A stretch of DNA of 64,000 nucleotides from Muribaculaceae bacterium. Lineage in GTDB: Bacteria > Bacteroidota > Bacteroidia > Bacteroidales > Muribaculaceae. The stretch is from assembly GCA_022509165.1 (NCBI GenBank), contig JAFLTT010000009.1, positions 1 to 64,000 on the forward strand. The letters are read 5' to 3'. The notes under the pieces were generated by a model. That model had not been told where the DNA came from. It made no database searches and saw nothing but the letters and a program-made list of their open reading frames with translations. Positions within the stretch are counted from its first letter, which is position 1. Each line of letters begins with the position of its first letter. This document shows positions 8,836 through 17,900 of the stretch, in pieces. The translations under genes and the position numbers were made by a program.

Positions 8836-10188
8836 ATGAAACAACGACTTGTAGTGCTCGGCGGCGGTGAAAGCGGTGTAGGTGCCGCAATTCTCGGCAA
8901 AGATAAAGGACTGGAGGTATTCTTGTCGGATTCAGGAAGCCTTGCTCAGGACTATCGGGATACCCTCATAAAAGAAAATATAGAGTTTGAAGAAGGACAA
9001 CACACTTCCGAAAAAATCCTCAATGCTTCAGTGGTAGTGAAAAGCCCAGGCATCCCCCCAACGGCTCCTATAGTTACGGCTCTGGTGGAAAAAGGGATTC
9101 CGGTGCTTTCTGAAATAGAATTCGCAGCCGGATACACCGACGCCAAGATGGTATGTATCACAGGCTCCAATGGTAAGACTACCACTACCCTGCTCACATA
9201 TCATATATTAAAGAAAGCAGGGCTCGACGTGGGGCTTGCAGGAAACGTAGGAAAGAGCCTTGCTCTTCAAGTGAGCCGCAATCCTCATTCCGTATATGTG
9301 ATAGAACTGTCGAGTTTCCAACTGGAAAACATGTATAAATTCCAGGCTAATGTGGCTGTGATTCTTAATATCACCCCCGACCATCTTGACCGATATGACC
9401 ATAAGATGGAAAACTATGCTGCCGCTAAATTCAGGATTCTTCAAAATCAGACTAAAGATGATTTCTTCATCTATTGGCAAGACGACCCCATAATCCGTCG
9501 CCAGGTGGAAACCGTGCAGGGAGAGGCCCTCAGATTGCCTTTCGGCTTAGATAAGGAAGATGAAACCGCGGCATTTTTAGATAATGGGATAGTGAGATTT
9601 TCCACACCGATGGATGTATGGGAAATACCACGCGACAAGATTTCTCTGCCCGGTCTTCACAATCTCTATAATTCAATGGCCGCAGGACTCTCCGCTACAG
9701 CCCTGAATATAAAGAATGACAAAATACGCGAGGCTCTCCAGGATTTTGAAGCTGTAGAGCACCGTCTGGAATACGTAGACACCATCGACGGTGTAAGATA
9801 TGTAAATGATTCCAAGGCTACAAATGTAAATTCCACCTGGTACGCTCTCGAAAGTATGGATACTCCGGTAGTACTGATCCTCGGAGGCAAAGATAAAGGC
9901 AATGATTATTCTGAAATCGAAGAACTTGTGAAGAAGAAAGTGAGGGCAATCGTGTGCATGGGCCTCCACAACGAAAAACTGATAGATTTCTTTAAGGATA
10001 AAGTGCCTCAAATTCGCGACACTCATTCACTAAAGGATGCTGTCGATGCTTGCCATGCACTTGCTCAACCGGGCGACACCGTGCTTCTATCTCCCTGCTG
10101 TGCAAGTTTCGATCTCTTCAAAAGTTATGAAGACCGGGGAAAACAATTCAAAGCCGCAGTAAAAACTCTAACCAAAGAAAAAGATTAA
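8836..10188 (+). CDS. murD: UDP-N-acetylmuramoylalanine--D-glutamate ligase
   Basis: 450 residues. It adds D-glutamate to UDP-MurNAc-L-Ala in the cytoplasm. The N-terminal Rossmann-like domain opens with VVLGGGESGVGAA, the ATP-binding loop GSNGKTTT is at residues 110-117, the middle domain holds ELSSFQLE and ITPDHLDRY, and the C-terminal domain has the NDSKATN motif typical of MurD. Length and motif order are standard. It lies 59 bases after mraY and 13 bases ahead of ftsW, within the same run. Confidence 0.95.
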   Translation: MKQRLVVLGGGESGVGAAILGKDKGLEVFLSDSGSLAQDYRDTLIKENIEFEEGQHTSEKILNASVVVKSPGIPPTAPIVTALVEKGIPVLSEIEFAAGYTDAKMVCITGSNGKTTTTLLTYHILKKAGLDVGLAGNVGKSLALQVSRNPHSVYVIELSSFQLENMYKFQANVAVILNITPDHLDRYDHKMENYAAAKFRILQNQTKDDFFIYWQDDPIIRRQVETVQGEALRLPFGLDKEDETAAFLDNGIVRFSTPMDVWEIPRDKISLPGLHNLYNSMAAGLSATALNIKNDKIREALQDFEAVEHRLEYVDTIDGVRYVNDSKATNVNSTWYALESMDTPVVLILGGKDKGNDYSEIEELVKKKVRAIVCMGLHNEKLIDFFKDKVPQIRDTHSLKDAVDACHALAQPGDTVLLSPCCASFDLFKSYEDRGKQFKAAVKTLTKEKD

Positions 10189-10201
10189 CCAACCACTCTC
10201 C

Positions 10202-11536
10202 ATGGCTGAAACTTTAATTATCCGTGAAACTGTAGACGGACAAGAAATAAAACCTCGTAAGGTAAAAGCTGCACCTGTGCAGCAGGTGCGACGTGCCGAC
10301 CCTTATATTTGGGGAATATACATTGCATTGCTTGTAATTTCAGTGATAGAACTTTTTTCTGCATCAAGTTCTGAAGTGTCGGCTTCAAATGTGTATATGC
10401 CACTGATACGTCATGGTATGTTCCTGGTGGGCGGACTGGGTCTTGTACTCCTGTTGCAGAATGTTCATTACAAGAACATAAGCAAACTGGCCACCCTAAT
10501 GGCGTTACTATCGCTCGCACTTTTGCTTTTTTCAAATTTCTTCGGAATAGAAATCAACGGTGCCCAAAGAGCCATAAAAATCGCAGGATTCACTATCCAG
10601 CCTGCTGAGATAGTGAAATATACCGTGGTAATACTCCTTGCGAGAATTATGGGGCGCGAACAGACCAAAGGTGGAATCACCACAAAGGGTGTGATTTCAG
10701 CTGCCATCGTGGCTGTAGTGTTCGCCGCATGCCTCTGGAAAAACGGCCTCACAAATACTATCCTTCTTTTCCTCGTAAGCGTGGCAATGTTTCTTATCGG
10801 GGGAATGAAATGGAAACAGTTTTTTATCGTTATCGCCATATATGGTGTGTGCGGAGGCGCTCTTTTCATGCTCAAATATCAGGATGAAAAAGAAGATGAG
10901 TTTGATAAAATCGGACAGACCGTGGAAGTCGCTACAGAAGGAAACCGGGTGGGAACACATAAAGGGCGTATCGCCCGCTTCATAGCAGGAGTGAATCCGG
11001 ATGATCCGATTGACGATTACAACCGTCAGGTTATTTTCTCTAAGATAGCACAGGCCAACGGAGGTGTCTTCGGCCAGGGTCCGGGTAATTCCCGTGAAAG
11101 TGCCAGGCTTCCCCTCGCCTTCTCTGATTATATCTATTCTATCATAGTGGAGGATACGGGACTTGTGGGAGGAGTAGTGCTTCTGGTGCTTTATATGATG
11201 TTGTTGGCCCGGGCAGGAAGAATCGCTTACCGGTGCTCAAGGGCAATTCCGAGTTTTATGATCATGGGCTGCGCAGTGCTTATTGTGCTGCAGGCTTTGG
11301 TGCACATGGCTATAGTCACGGGTCTGTTTCCTGTAAGTGGCCAGCCTCTGCCTCTTATCTCGAAGGGTGGCACTTCGGTGCTCGTGATGTCGGTGGCAAT
11401 TGGCACAATGCTCTCTGTGAGCCGATTTGCAGTGACCACAGGCGATAAGAAACAAATCAAGGCTGAGCAAAGCGAATTGCCCGAGGATATGCAAGCCTTG
11501 AACTTTTCAAACTATGAAAACTCTATACCAAGATGA
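10202..11536 (+). CDS. ftsW: septal peptidoglycan glycosyltransferase FtsW (SEDS family)
   Basis: 444 residues with about ten membrane helices after a polar N-terminal tail of about 35 residues. SEDS features are clear: NGAQRAIKI after the third helix pair, the QPAEIVKY helix, and the C-terminal half ending in LPLISKGGTS. A large extracytoplasmic loop (about residues 225-285, VNPDDPIDDYNRQ) holds the region where the catalytic Asp of SEDS polymerases sits. It polymerises glycan strands together with the FtsI transpeptidase encoded upstream. Its TGA shares four bases with the murG ATG. Confidence 0.94.
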   Translation: MAETLIIRETVDGQEIKPRKVKAAPVQQVRRADPYIWGIYIALLVISVIELFSASSSEVSASNVYMPLIRHGMFLVGGLGLVLLLQNVHYKNISKLATLMALLSLALLLFSNFFGIEINGAQRAIKIAGFTIQPAEIVKYTVVILLARIMGREQTKGGITTKGVISAAIVAVVFAACLWKNGLTNTILLFLVSVAMFLIGGMKWKQFFIVIAIYGVCGGALFMLKYQDEKEDEFDKIGQTVEVATEGNRVGTHKGRIARFIAGVNPDDPIDDYNRQVIFSKIAQANGGVFGQGPGNSRESARLPLAFSDYIYSIIVEDTGLVGGVVLLVLYMMLLARAGRIAYRCSRAIPSFMIMGCAVLIVLQALVHMAIVTGLFPVSGQPLPLISKGGTSVLVMSVAIGTMLSVSRFAVTTGDKKQIKAEQSELPEDMQALNFSNYENSIPR

Positions 11537-12666
11537 ACTCTGTCTCAGTGGCTCCCGGCGGTGCTGCCGGCAAGCATAAACCAAGAATCCTCGTGAGTGG
11601 AGGCGGAACCGGGGGACACATCTTCCCTGCCCTCTCCATCGCTGATGAACTCAGAAGCCGGCTTGATGCCGAAATACTCTTTGTGGGTGCTGAAAACCGT
11701 ATGGAGATGACCCGGGTGCCGGAAGCCGGTTACCGTATAATCGGACTGCCTGTGGCCGGATTCGACCGTAAAAGACCTTGGCGGAATTTCAAGGTGCTGA
11801 GTAAATTATTTGCCAGCATGGGTAAAGCTCGCAAAATCATTAAGGATTTCAAGCCGGAAGTGGTGGTGGGAGTTGGTGGATATGCTTCCGGACCGGTGCT
11901 CAAGGCTGCACAGCGTGCCGGAATTCCCACCTTAATTCAAGAGCAGAATTCTTATGCCGGAGTAACTAACAAACTTTTGGCAAAAAAAGCTAACGCTATT
12001 TGTGTGGCATACGATAATATGGACCGTTTCTTCCCTGCCGAAAGCATTGTGAAGACAGGAAATCCTATCCGTAAACGCCTCCTTTCTGATTCCCTTACAC
12101 GTAAAGAAGCCCTGGAATCTTTTGGCCTCTCGCCTGACCGCAAGACACTTTTGGTGATTGGAGGAAGTTTAGGAGCACTAACCATAAACGAAAGTCTGGA
12201 GAAAGGACTTCGCAATCTGGTGGCTAACGGAATCCAGGTTATCTGGCAGACAGGAAAGAATTTCGGCAATCGAGGCCCGGAAGCGGCAAAGGGTCTTAAA
12301 GGAGTCGTGGTGACTCCATTTATCTCGGATATGGGGGCAGCTTATAAAGGCGCAGATCTCGTTATCTCCAGGGCAGGTGCCGCGTCTATCAGCGAACTCC
12401 AGGCCCTCGGTAAGCCTGCCATCCTTGTACCCTCTCCTAATGTAGCCGAAGACCATCAGACTCATAATGCAATGGCTCTGGCTGAACGGGGTGCCGCAAT
12501 ACTGGTAAAGGATGCAGAGGCACGTGAAAAATTGGTGCCGGAGGCTCTGGCATTAATCTCTCAACCCGAAGCACTTACAGAAATGGCTAATAAGATTTCC
12601 AAGATGGCTCTCCCCGACAGTGCTCAACGTATCGGCGATGAAGTGTGCAGACTTTTAAAGCTGTAA
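11533..12666 (+). CDS. murG: UDP-GlcNAc transferase MurG (lipid II synthase)
   Basis: 377-residue peripheral membrane GT-B enzyme that adds GlcNAc to lipid I. The N-terminal glycine loop GGGTGGHIFPALSIA (about residues 24-38) and the C-terminal UDP-GlcNAc motif SRAGAASISE with the donor loop VPSPNVAEDHQ are both present. The first 17 residues are polar and not part of the fold; the overlapping ATG at 11533 is preferred because of the four-base overlap with ftsW. It supplies lipid II to FtsW/FtsI. Confidence 0.95.
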   Translation: MNSVSVAPGGAAGKHKPRILVSGGGTGGHIFPALSIADELRSRLDAEILFVGAENRMEMTRVPEAGYRIIGLPVAGFDRKRPWRNFKVLSKLFASMGKARKIIKDFKPEVVVGVGGYASGPVLKAAQRAGIPTLIQEQNSYAGVTNKLLAKKANAICVAYDNMDRFFPAESIVKTGNPIRKRLLSDSLTRKEALESFGLSPDRKTLLVIGGSLGALTINESLEKGLRNLVANGIQVIWQTGKNFGNRGPEAAKGLKGVVVTPFISDMGAAYKGADLVISRAGAASISELQALGKPAILVPSPNVAEDHQTHNAMALAERGAAILVKDAEAREKLVPEALALISQPEALTEMANKISKMALPDSAQRIGDEVCRLLKL

Positions 12667-12685
12667 GTGCAACAACTACACAACA

Positions 12686-14098
12686 ATGGAAAACCCCAAC
12701 AACGACCTTCACCGTTTTCACCGTGCTTACTTCATAGGTGCCGGAGGTATAGGCATGGCCAATCTGGAAAGATATCTCCTAAGCAAAGGATTTGAAATAG
12801 CCGGGTACGACCGGACCCAATCCCAACTGACCCAACAGCTGGAAGATGAGGGAGTATCAATGGTATTTGAAGATAACGTCAGTTTGATTCCGGCTCAGTT
12901 CCGTAGCAAGGAAGACACTTTAGTGGTTTATACTCCGGCAGTGCCTTCCGACAGTCCAATTCTTAATTGGTTTCAGAATCAGGGCTTCAATGTTGTGAAG
13001 CGCTCGGAACTTTTAGGAAAAATTACCCGTGCCGGGAAAAGTATCTGCGTGGCCGGTTCGCATGGTAAAACCACTACCACCAGCATGATTGCCAACATAT
13101 TACGCAATTCCGAAGTAGGATGCAATGCATTTCTGGGCGGTATCCTCAGAAATACCGGCAGCAATCTGGTGATGTGTCCCGGAGCAAATTGGGCGGTAAT
13201 AGAAGCTGATGAATACGACCGAAGTTTCCATCGCCTCTCTCCCACTATAGCTATAGTAACCTCAGTTGACCCAGACCATCTTGACATCTATGGAGATGAA
13301 GAGGGTTATCTGGAGGGCTTTGCTCATTTCACTTCTCTCATAAAAGAGGGGGGAGCCTTGCTGATGCATGCCGGAATGAAACTAAAACCCCGTCTTAAAC
13401 CGGGAGTTAAAACCTATACTTATAGTGGAGGAAAAGAAGGAGACTGGCATGCAGAAGACATCCGCTTTGGCAATGGTACCATAAGATTCACCTTAGTGGG
13501 CCCTGAAATTCGTATTGAAGGATTGGAACCGGGAGTTCCCGTGGAGATCAACATAGACAATGCTGTGGCAGCGGCGGCGGCATCGATTATGGCCGGAGCA
13601 TCGGCTGAAGATGTGAGAAAAGGCCTACGTGAATTCCGCGGAGCAAAACGCAGATTTGAGGTGCTCAGAGATCAAAAGGACGGTTCTACGGTGCTTATAG
13701 ATGACTATGCCCATAGCCCTAATGAAGTGAAAGCCTCTATCAATTCTGTAAAGAAACTTTATCCAGATAGGAAATTAACGGTGATTTTTCAGCCTCATCT
13801 CTATACGAGAACACGTGATTTTGCCTCAGGTTTCTCCGAAGCACTTTCCTTAGCCGATGAAGTGATAATGCCCGAAATTTATCCGGCTCGGGAACTTCCG
13901 ATTCCAGGAGTAAACTCACAGCTTATCCTTGATAAGGTGAATTGTGATTCAAAAATTTATTGCGAACGCAAGAATTTGCTGAATCTGATAAAAAATCGTA
14001 AATTTGACATACTTATGACTCTTGGAGCCGCTGATATCGATGTGTTGCTGCCTGATATCCTGGAAATTCTTGAGGGGAAAGAAATAGATACGAAATGA
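12686..14098 (+). CDS. murC: UDP-N-acetylmuramate--L-alanine ligase
   Basis: 470 residues. First ligase of the stem-peptide pathway, adding L-alanine to UDP-MurNAc. Visible are the N-terminal Rossmann glycine loop (FIGAGGIGM), the ATP loop GSHGKTTTTSM starting at residue 124, the EADEYDRSF motif of MurC, and the C-terminal DDYAHSPNEV with HLYTRTRDF, which is diagnostic for MurC against other Mur ligases. It ends with a four-base overlap onto ftsQ. Confidence 0.95.
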   Translation: MENPNNDLHRFHRAYFIGAGGIGMANLERYLLSKGFEIAGYDRTQSQLTQQLEDEGVSMVFEDNVSLIPAQFRSKEDTLVVYTPAVPSDSPILNWFQNQGFNVVKRSELLGKITRAGKSICVAGSHGKTTTTSMIANILRNSEVGCNAFLGGILRNTGSNLVMCPGANWAVIEADEYDRSFHRLSPTIAIVTSVDPDHLDIYGDEEGYLEGFAHFTSLIKEGGALLMHAGMKLKPRLKPGVKTYTYSGGKEGDWHAEDIRFGNGTIRFTLVGPEIRIEGLEPGVPVEINIDNAVAAAAASIMAGASAEDVRKGLREFRGAKRRFEVLRDQKDGSTVLIDDYAHSPNEVKASINSVKKLYPDRKLTVIFQPHLYTRTRDFASGFSEALSLADEVIMPEIYPARELPIPGVNSQLILDKVNCDSKIYCERKNLLNLIKNRKFDILMTLGAADIDVLLPDILEILEGKEIDTK

Positions 14099-14928
14099 TT
14101 AAAAAAATCCTTGGATGGGTGATTCTGACGCTACTGGTGGCTTATGTTGTATTTGCCGCCATTTGGGCGCATGCTGAAGCAGCTAAGAACACCTGCAAGG
14201 CTATTGATATCGAGATAGTGGAGGGTTATACCACTGATTCCGTATCGCGCAAAGGGGTAATGGCCGAGATAAGGAGATATCCGCACAAAATCATAGGACA
14301 GTTGATTCCAGCTGTAGATACCCGTGATCTTGAAAATTATCTGAAGACTTTCCCACAATTTGAAGATGTGGTATGTAATATCAATACTAACGGACATCTT
14401 CATGTGAAGGTAACCCCAATGGTGCCGGAGATCAGAATTTTTGAAGATTCGGCAAGTTATTACATCAACAAAGATGGGAAAAGAATGGATTCAAAGGCTT
14501 CTTTCTTCGTTGATGTGCCTGTGGTGAGCGGCAAGTTCACTCAAGGTTTCACACCCAAGGATGTGCTGCCTGTGACTCGTTTCATTTCAAATGACCCTCT
14601 TTTGAGCCGTCTTGTAGGCATGGTTCAGGTAATCGACCACGACAATATCATCCTTGTGCCCCGTATACATGGGCATGTGATAAATTTCGGCGACACTAAT
14701 CGTCTCGAAGAAAAAAGACAGGCTCTTGTGGCATTATATAAGAAGGTGATTCCTTATAAGGGATGGGAGGAATACGACACAATTTCCGTGAAGTTCCGCG
14801 GTCAGGTGGTGGCCACCAGGCGCCTGAAAAATGCCGCTTTGCCCCGCAACCTTGAGTTTGAGGAACCCGATATGGAAGAGGCTACCCTACCGGAAATAGA
14901 TTATATTGTAAATCAAGACAATGAATGA
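14095..14928 (+). CDS. ftsQ: FtsQ-like cell division protein
   Basis: 277 residues with one N-terminal membrane helix (about residues 6-24), a POTRA-like domain (about 35-110) and a beta domain, the layout of FtsQ/DivIB. Sequence identity in this family is weak, so the call leans on topology and position between murC and ftsA. FtsQ ties the FtsL/FtsB complex to FtsW/FtsI. It overlaps murC by four bases and ftsA by eight. Confidence 0.82.
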   Translation: MIKKILGWVILTLLVAYVVFAAIWAHAEAAKNTCKAIDIEIVEGYTTDSVSRKGVMAEIRRYPHKIIGQLIPAVDTRDLENYLKTFPQFEDVVCNINTNGHLHVKVTPMVPEIRIFEDSASYYINKDGKRMDSKASFFVDVPVVSGKFTQGFTPKDVLPVTRFISNDPLLSRLVGMVQVIDHDNIILVPRIHGHVINFGDTNRLEEKRQALVALYKKVIPYKGWEEYDTISVKFRGQVVATRRLKNAALPRNLEFEEPDMEEATLPEIDYIVNQDNE

Positions 14929-16246
14929 AAGATATATCGCTGCTGTAGAAATAAGCAGTTCGAAAATTGTAGCTGCAATAGGCAAGACGAGAGGCACGGG
15001 CACGCTTGATATTGTAGCAGTGGAACACGAGGCTTCCCCCGAAGGATGTATACGTTATGGCATCATACAGAATCTGGAGGAGACATCTACCTCTCTGGGT
15101 CGCCTCTTCTCTCGTCTGGAACAGAGGCCAAATATCCATCCCCGTAAAATCAAGAGCGTGATAGTAGGGCTGGGAGGTCGCTCCTTCAAAAATATCACAA
15201 AGGAAGTTGCCCTTAGTCTTCCGGAAGATACTGAAATCACTGACGAAATCCTTGTACGCCTGCGCGACCAGGCTCTACATTCAGCCATCGACAATACTCT
15301 GGAAGTGGTAGATGCCGTTCCAAGGGTATTCAAGGTAGGAAACTCTGTAACATCTTCCCCTAAAGGAATGGTGGGGAATCATATCAGCGGAGTTTTCGAT
15401 CTGATTGTATGCCGGCCGGAACTAAAACGGAATATACGTCGTAGTCTCGACAAACTACACCTGGATGTAGACGGGTTTGTGGTCACCGCAATGGCTACCG
15501 GCCATCTTATTCTCTCTCCTGAAGAAAAACGCCTTGGCTGCATGCTCGTGGATATGGGGGCCGAAACAATCACGGTAACAATCTATCAGAAAGGAGCCCT
15601 GCATTATTTTGCCACAATACCGATGGGCGGCCGAAACATTTCTCGCGATATTGCCTCTTTAGGAGTGGTGGATGCTAAAGCAGAAGAAATTAAAATCACC
15701 TCAGGCAATGCTTTAGTTGAGAATAATGTGCCCAATCTGAATATCAATGGCCTGAAACTTACGGATATATCCAACCTTGTGGTGGCGCGTAGTGAGGAAA
15801 TTGTGGCAAATATAATTGCACAGATTGAGTATGCGGGCCTTAAGGATGCCGACCTGCAGGGTGGCATAGTTTGTATAGGTGGTGGTTTCCGCCTAAAAGG
15901 ACTCCTGGAGCTCCTGGAAATGCAAAGTGGCATTACAGTGAGGAGAGGCACTCTACCGGAGTATGTAAGAATCGAAGACAACCGGGCCAATGGAGTGGAG
16001 ATAGCGGAGATAGCCAGTGTGCTGTATGCAGGTGCAACTCTTACGCAGAAAGAATCTTTGTTTATGCCGGAACGTGGAGCTATGCCGGTAAATGGCGTAC
16101 TTCCTCTGGATTCTGAGCCGGAACCTGAGAAAAAACCTGAGCCGGAGCCCAAAAAGAAAAAGAGTTTCTTTGAAAAAATGGGAAAGACAATCGGCAATAT
16201 TTTTAGCGGAGCCGATGAAGATGACACAGATCTTCTTGACGACTGA
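14921..16246 (+). CDS. ftsA: cell division protein FtsA
   Basis: 441-residue actin-fold ATPase that tethers FtsZ to the membrane. The N-terminal phosphate-1 strand (AAVEISSSKIVAAIG), the phosphate-2 region (MLVDMGAETITVTIY) and the adenosine motif (GIVCIGGGFRLKG) are visible. The C-terminal tail after about residue 385 is a Pro/Glu/Lys linker (PEPEKKPEPEPKKKK) leading to an amphipathic helix (FFEKMGKTIGNIF) that should be the membrane target sequence, followed by an acidic end. It overlaps ftsQ by eight bases and precedes ftsZ by 87. Confidence 0.95.
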   Translation: MNERYIAAVEISSSKIVAAIGKTRGTGTLDIVAVEHEASPEGCIRYGIIQNLEETSTSLGRLFSRLEQRPNIHPRKIKSVIVGLGGRSFKNITKEVALSLPEDTEITDEILVRLRDQALHSAIDNTLEVVDAVPRVFKVGNSVTSSPKGMVGNHISGVFDLIVCRPELKRNIRRSLDKLHLDVDGFVVTAMATGHLILSPEEKRLGCMLVDMGAETITVTIYQKGALHYFATIPMGGRNISRDIASLGVVDAKAEEIKITSGNALVENNVPNLNINGLKLTDISNLVVARSEEIVANIIAQIEYAGLKDADLQGGIVCIGGGFRLKGLLELLEMQSGITVRRGTLPEYVRIEDNRANGVEIAEIASVLYAGATLTQKESLFMPERGAMPVNGVLPLDSEPEPEKKPEPEPKKKKSFFEKMGKTIGNIFSGADEDDTDLLDD

Positions 16247-16333
16247 TATAAGACCCTATAAAACATTAACTTATACTCAGTATTTGACTTAAATAATAAA
16301 AAGTGTTAATTTCACCGAAAGAGCCAATATAAG

Positions 16334-17704
16334 ATGCAAGATAATTTCGACACCCTACAACCCCTTGAAGATGTCAAATTCAAAGGCGACTCATCCTCTT
16401 CCCTTATTAAGGTGATAGGAGTGGGGGGTGGTGGCAGCAATGCCGTAAACTACATGTATAAACAAGAGATTCCAAAGGTGAAATTTGTGGTCTGCAACAC
16501 CGACCGGCAACACCTCGAAGATTCTCCGGTGCCTAAGAGGGTGCTTTTAGGTGAAAACATCACACATGGACGCGGGGCCGGGAATAAGCCCGATGTGGGT
16601 CGTAAATGTGCCGAAGCAAGCAGCGATGCTATAAAGGAATTATTCACCGATGGAACCGAAATGGTGTTTATCACGGCCGGTATGGGTGGAGGCACCGGTA
16701 CCGGGGCTGCTCCGGTTGTGGCAAAACTGGCAAAAGAGGCCAATATGCTCACTATAGGAATCGTGACAGTACCTTTCATGTTTGAAGGCGAGCAGAAAAT
16801 TCTTAAGGCTCTTGATGGGGCTAATGCTATGAGGGAACATGTGGATGCACTGCTCCTGATTAACAATGAGAATCTTATAGAACTCTATCCCGACCTCAAT
16901 TTCTTCAACGCTTTCGAGAAAGCTGACGACACCCTTGCCAATGCTGCACGAAGTGTATCGGATATCATTTCTGAACGTTGCTACATAAATGTAGACTTTG
17001 AAGATGTGCGTACTACCTTGAAAGACAGTGGTACAGCCATAATCTCTACTGCCTATGGAGAGGGTGAGCACCGTATCTCGGATGCAATTCACAATGCATT
17101 GCATTCACCTTTGCTCAAAAGTCACGACATATATACATCCAAACGTCTTTTGTTTAAGTTTGCCTGCTCTCGGGAGTCGCCTAATGCTCCTAAGGCACAG
17201 GAACTCGGTGAAATCAATCATTTCACATCGAAATTGCCCGACAGTATAGACGTGAAATGGGGTGTGGCAGATGACCCCACACTCGGTGATAAGGTAAGGG
17301 TAACAGTTTTAGCCTCCGGTTTTGACGTCACTCTTAGAGCCGGCAAAAAGGAGGAAAAACCCACTATCGTATTCGATGGCAATAAGACTAAAGATGACAG
17401 GGATTCAAAAGCTAAATCTGATGATTCGGGCCGTATTGCTGAAATATATGGGTCAGACAAAGTAATAAAACAGAGGCGTGAAGCCGCTAAAATGAAATAT
17501 GCAGTGCTCACCCCCGATCAGTTTGACGACCATCAGGTAATTGCAATGATCGAGAATGCGCCCACTTTCACACGCGCTCCCCGTTTTAATGAAGAATTAA
17601 AAAAAGTGTCGGCAGGAATCCCTCGGGAGGTACCAGTGGAACGTGAAAAGCCCACTATCGAAACGCGTTCTACAAATACAATTTCCTTCGGCGATACAGA
17701 CTGA
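16334..17704 (+). CDS. ftsZ: cell division GTPase FtsZ
   Basis: 456-residue tubulin homologue forming the Z ring. The GTP-binding signature GGGTGTGAAP is at about residues 118-127, the N-terminal GVGGGGSNAVNYM loop binds phosphate, and NFFNAFEKADDTLANAARS is the T7/synergy region. After the globular part (about 325) comes a charged linker and a C-terminal segment ending NTISFGDTD in place of the DIPxFLR peptide of proteobacteria; short divergent tails are usual in Bacteroidales. Last gene of the dcw cluster; a 193-base gap without recognised genes follows. Confidence 0.96.
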   Translation: MQDNFDTLQPLEDVKFKGDSSSSLIKVIGVGGGGSNAVNYMYKQEIPKVKFVVCNTDRQHLEDSPVPKRVLLGENITHGRGAGNKPDVGRKCAEASSDAIKELFTDGTEMVFITAGMGGGTGTGAAPVVAKLAKEANMLTIGIVTVPFMFEGEQKILKALDGANAMREHVDALLLINNENLIELYPDLNFFNAFEKADDTLANAARSVSDIISERCYINVDFEDVRTTLKDSGTAIISTAYGEGEHRISDAIHNALHSPLLKSHDIYTSKRLLFKFACSRESPNAPKAQELGEINHFTSKLPDSIDVKWGVADDPTLGDKVRVTVLASGFDVTLRAGKKEEKPTIVFDGNKTKDDRDSKAKSDDSGRIAEIYGSDKVIKQRREAAKMKYAVLTPDQFDDHQVIAMIENAPTFTRAPRFNEELKKVSAGIPREVPVEREKPTIETRSTNTISFGDTD

Positions 17705-17900
17705 AAAAATATTTATTAACAATTTAAATAAGCCCTGACTTCAATAAGGTTGAAATTACTTTTTCACGGTAGTATATCATGAAGTTTTGTCTTCTTATAA
17801 GTCTGCAAAGTACCCCAATACTTCCTTATGTACCCGGCAATGAGCAGGACATCCGGCTGCCGGAATTTTAACTTACGTTGGTGAACGGGCTCTAATATTG

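Noticed and set aside
15604-16266. 220-residue minus-strand ORF
   Set aside because: Antisense to ftsA; Ser/Arg-rich composition typical of a reverse-frame shadow.
17705-17900. small gene after ftsZ
   Set aside because: The 196-base gap has no open frame with recognisable content; the neighbour expected in some Bacteroidales was not found.
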